The notes below the pieces were generated by a model. That model was not told where the DNA came from, ran no database searches, and worked only from the letters and a program-made list of their open reading frames with translations. Both the position numbers and the translations under genes were made by a program. A stretch of DNA of 5,446 bases from JAHFIW01 sp035495855 (GTDB taxonomy: Bacteria > Patescibacteriota > Patescibacteriia > SG8-24). Within the stretch, counting starts at the first letter, position 1, and every line of letters begins with the position of its first letter. This document shows, piece after piece, positions 4,438 to 5,446 of this stretch. The stretch is from the NCBI GenBank assembly GCA_035495855.1, contig DATJFD010000031.1:1-5446 (forward strand), in the 5' to 3' direction.

Positions 4438-4461
4438 AAAAAGCCCCGCTTTGGGCGGGGC
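4438..4461 (-). terminator. Rho-independent terminator of pilin 2
   Basis: On the minus strand GCCCCGC (4461-4455) pairs with GCGGGGC (4449-4443) around a 5-base loop, followed directly by five T (4442-4438). It begins about 20 bases after the pilin 2 stop codon. The plus-strand side lacks a clean T-tract, so it acts mainly on the minus strand. Confidence 0.9.
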
Positions 4462-4482
4462 CTTTCCTCTCTTCCTCCTCGC

Positions 4483-5446
4483 TTAGCGCTTCACGCTCAC
4501 CGCGGCGGCCTGCTCGGGGTTGCAGGAGCCGACCTCGATGCGGTTGCCGCTGGTGCGGTGGAGATAGTAGCCGGTGTTGGTCGCGCCGAGCGTGGTGATG
4601 CCGACGGCGTTCGTCGTGCAGCCCGTGTCGCAGCTTGTGGCGCCTGCGCCGCGCGGGTCGATCGGGGCCGAAGCGATGTAATTCGGGACGACCGGGTTCG
4701 CCTGCGTGACGGTGTACGAGCCGGTGAACGTGACCGCGGACGAACACGTAAGGGACGTGGCGCTCGCGATCGCCGTCACCGTGCAGGTGTTCGTGTTGGA
4801 GGACGTGAGCGTGTCTCCAACCGAGACCTGCGCCGTGAAATTCGTGTTCGTGCCCGTGACGGTCGTGCTGGCCGTCGCGGCCGCCGTACCGACTCCCGTG
4901 AAGGTGTCGGAGAGGTTGACGACGCAGTTCTTGGAGAAGGCCTTGAGCGCCGCGTTGGTGTAGGCCGTCGCCGGCTGGCCGGTCACGCAGGTGAACTGCG
5001 TGTTGCTCTCGATGCTCTTGATGAGACACGGACTGGTGCCGTCCGTGACCGTGTCGCCGACGCGAAGTTCGGTCGTGTAGGACGAACCCGTACCCGTCAC
5101 CACGTTGGCCGAGTTGTTCGCCTGCCCCGAGATCGTCCGCGTGCTGTTGTCGAGCGTCTGCTTGCAGCCGGGGAAGTTCTCCGTGAGCGAGAGGTCGCAT
5201 TCGATGCCCGCAGTGCTCGTGACGATCACCTGCGAATTCGTCGCGCTGGTGATGACCGGTGCGTCCGAAGGGCCGGCGTACAGCCTGCGATCGTCCACCT
5301 GCTTCGTCAGGATGGCGTTCAGGAGGCCGTTCGCCTCCGAATAGCGGCGGGCGTCGCGGGAATCCTGGATGCGCTTGACCGGGTCGACGGCGACCAGGAC
5401 GGCGGCGGCCAGGAAGCCGATGATGCCGATGACGATGAGGAGTTCG
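4483..5446 (-). CDS. Type IV pilin-like protein 2 with two inserted beta-type repeats (5' truncated by window)
   Basis: The reading frame stays open from the TAA at 4483-4485 to the window edge, giving 320 visible residues. The first visible residues, ELLIVIGIIGFLAAAVLVAV, are the pilin hydrophobic helix beginning at the conserved Glu +5; only the leader and about four mature residues are missing. A charged segment (DPVKRIQDSRDARRYSEANG) follows. The C-terminal part, GYYLHRTSGNRIEVGSCNPE ending in VKR, matches pilin 1, as does VIVTSTAGIEC. Between these shared parts lie two similar repeats of about 39 residues (4984-5100 and 4744-4860). Each has the pattern VTGT-3-[YF]T-4-VGDT and a Cys pair with exactly 12 residues between the two Cys. 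Repeats of this type resemble beta-rich modules of phage fibres and surface proteins, so a role in adhesion is plausible but inferred. A GTG at 5298 is not the start, because the pilin helix lies upstream of it. Confidence 0.88.
   Translation of the reverse strand, partial: ELLIVIGIIGFLAAAVLVAVDPVKRIQDSRDARRYSEANGLLNAILTKQVDDRRLYAGPSDAPVITSATNSQVIVTSTAGIECDLSLTENFPGCKQTLDNSTRTISGQANNSANVVTGTGSSYTTELRVGDTVTDGTSPCLIKSIESNTQFTCVTGQPATAYTNAALKAFSKNCVVNLSDTFTGVGTAAATASTTVTGTNTNFTAQVSVGDTLTSSNTNTCTVTAIASATSLTCSSAVTFTGSYTVTQANPVVPNYIASAPIDPRGAGATSCDTGCTTNAVGITTLGATNTGYYLHRTSGNRIEVGSCNPEQAAAVSVKR

Noticed and set aside
4334..5200. 288-codon minus-strand open frame overlapping pilin 2 in another frame
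   Set aside because: It is rich in His, Arg and Gly, runs through the terminator at 4438-4461 and competes with the clear pilin frame.

Overview
The window is a G+C-rich (about 60% by eye) bacterial chromosome segment. It holds the last part of RNase Y, a YmdB-type phosphodiesterase, an HU protein, an editing-domain-less prolyl-tRNA synthetase, a small membrane protein and two type IV pilin paralogs. The compact ProRS, the tiny gene set, the frequent lack of Shine-Dalgarno sequences and the pilin pair would fit Patescibacteria (Candidate Phyla Radiation). That assignment is an inference from gene content; no rRNA is present to settle it.

Layout. Left part, plus strand: rny 3' end (1-166), a four-helix-bundle 'intervening sequence protein' (IVP-like) gene (235-591), ymdB (631-1428) and an HU gene (1474-1755) closed by a strong bidirectional terminator. 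Middle: proS on the minus strand (1851-3122), then divergently a 93-residue membrane/coiled-coil protein (3294-3575) and a second bidirectional terminator. Right part, minus strand: pilin 1 (3689-4291) with its own promoter and ribosome binding site, then pilin 2 (4483 to the window edge) ending in its own terminator. The rny-ymdB pair is a known conserved neighbourhood (as in Bacillus); here the IVP-like gene sits between them, which looks like an insertion.

The most unusual content lies between the genes. Several gaps hold paired, oppositely oriented mini-arrays of 7- or 8-base units. The IVP-like gene is flanked by octamer arrays (AGGGGKAA type) that include a perfect 19-bp inverted repeat (172-190 and 605-623), so a transcript could fold with the whole gene in the loop. 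This resembles the arrangement of IVP genes in 23S rRNA intervening sequences, but here it lies between two protein genes. Three other gaps hold heptamer arrays built on a TCGA core (1797-1850, 3199-3290, 3580-3692) with no gene inside the pair. The arrays often touch or overlap stop codons or lie a few bases before start codons. A different set of palindromes (GGGGTCTGACCCC and GGTGCCTGGCACC, 4375-4425) lies between the pilins.

I see no tRNA, rRNA, CRISPR array or recognisable transposase. Apart from the listed elements, no gene-free stretch exceeds 300 bases.
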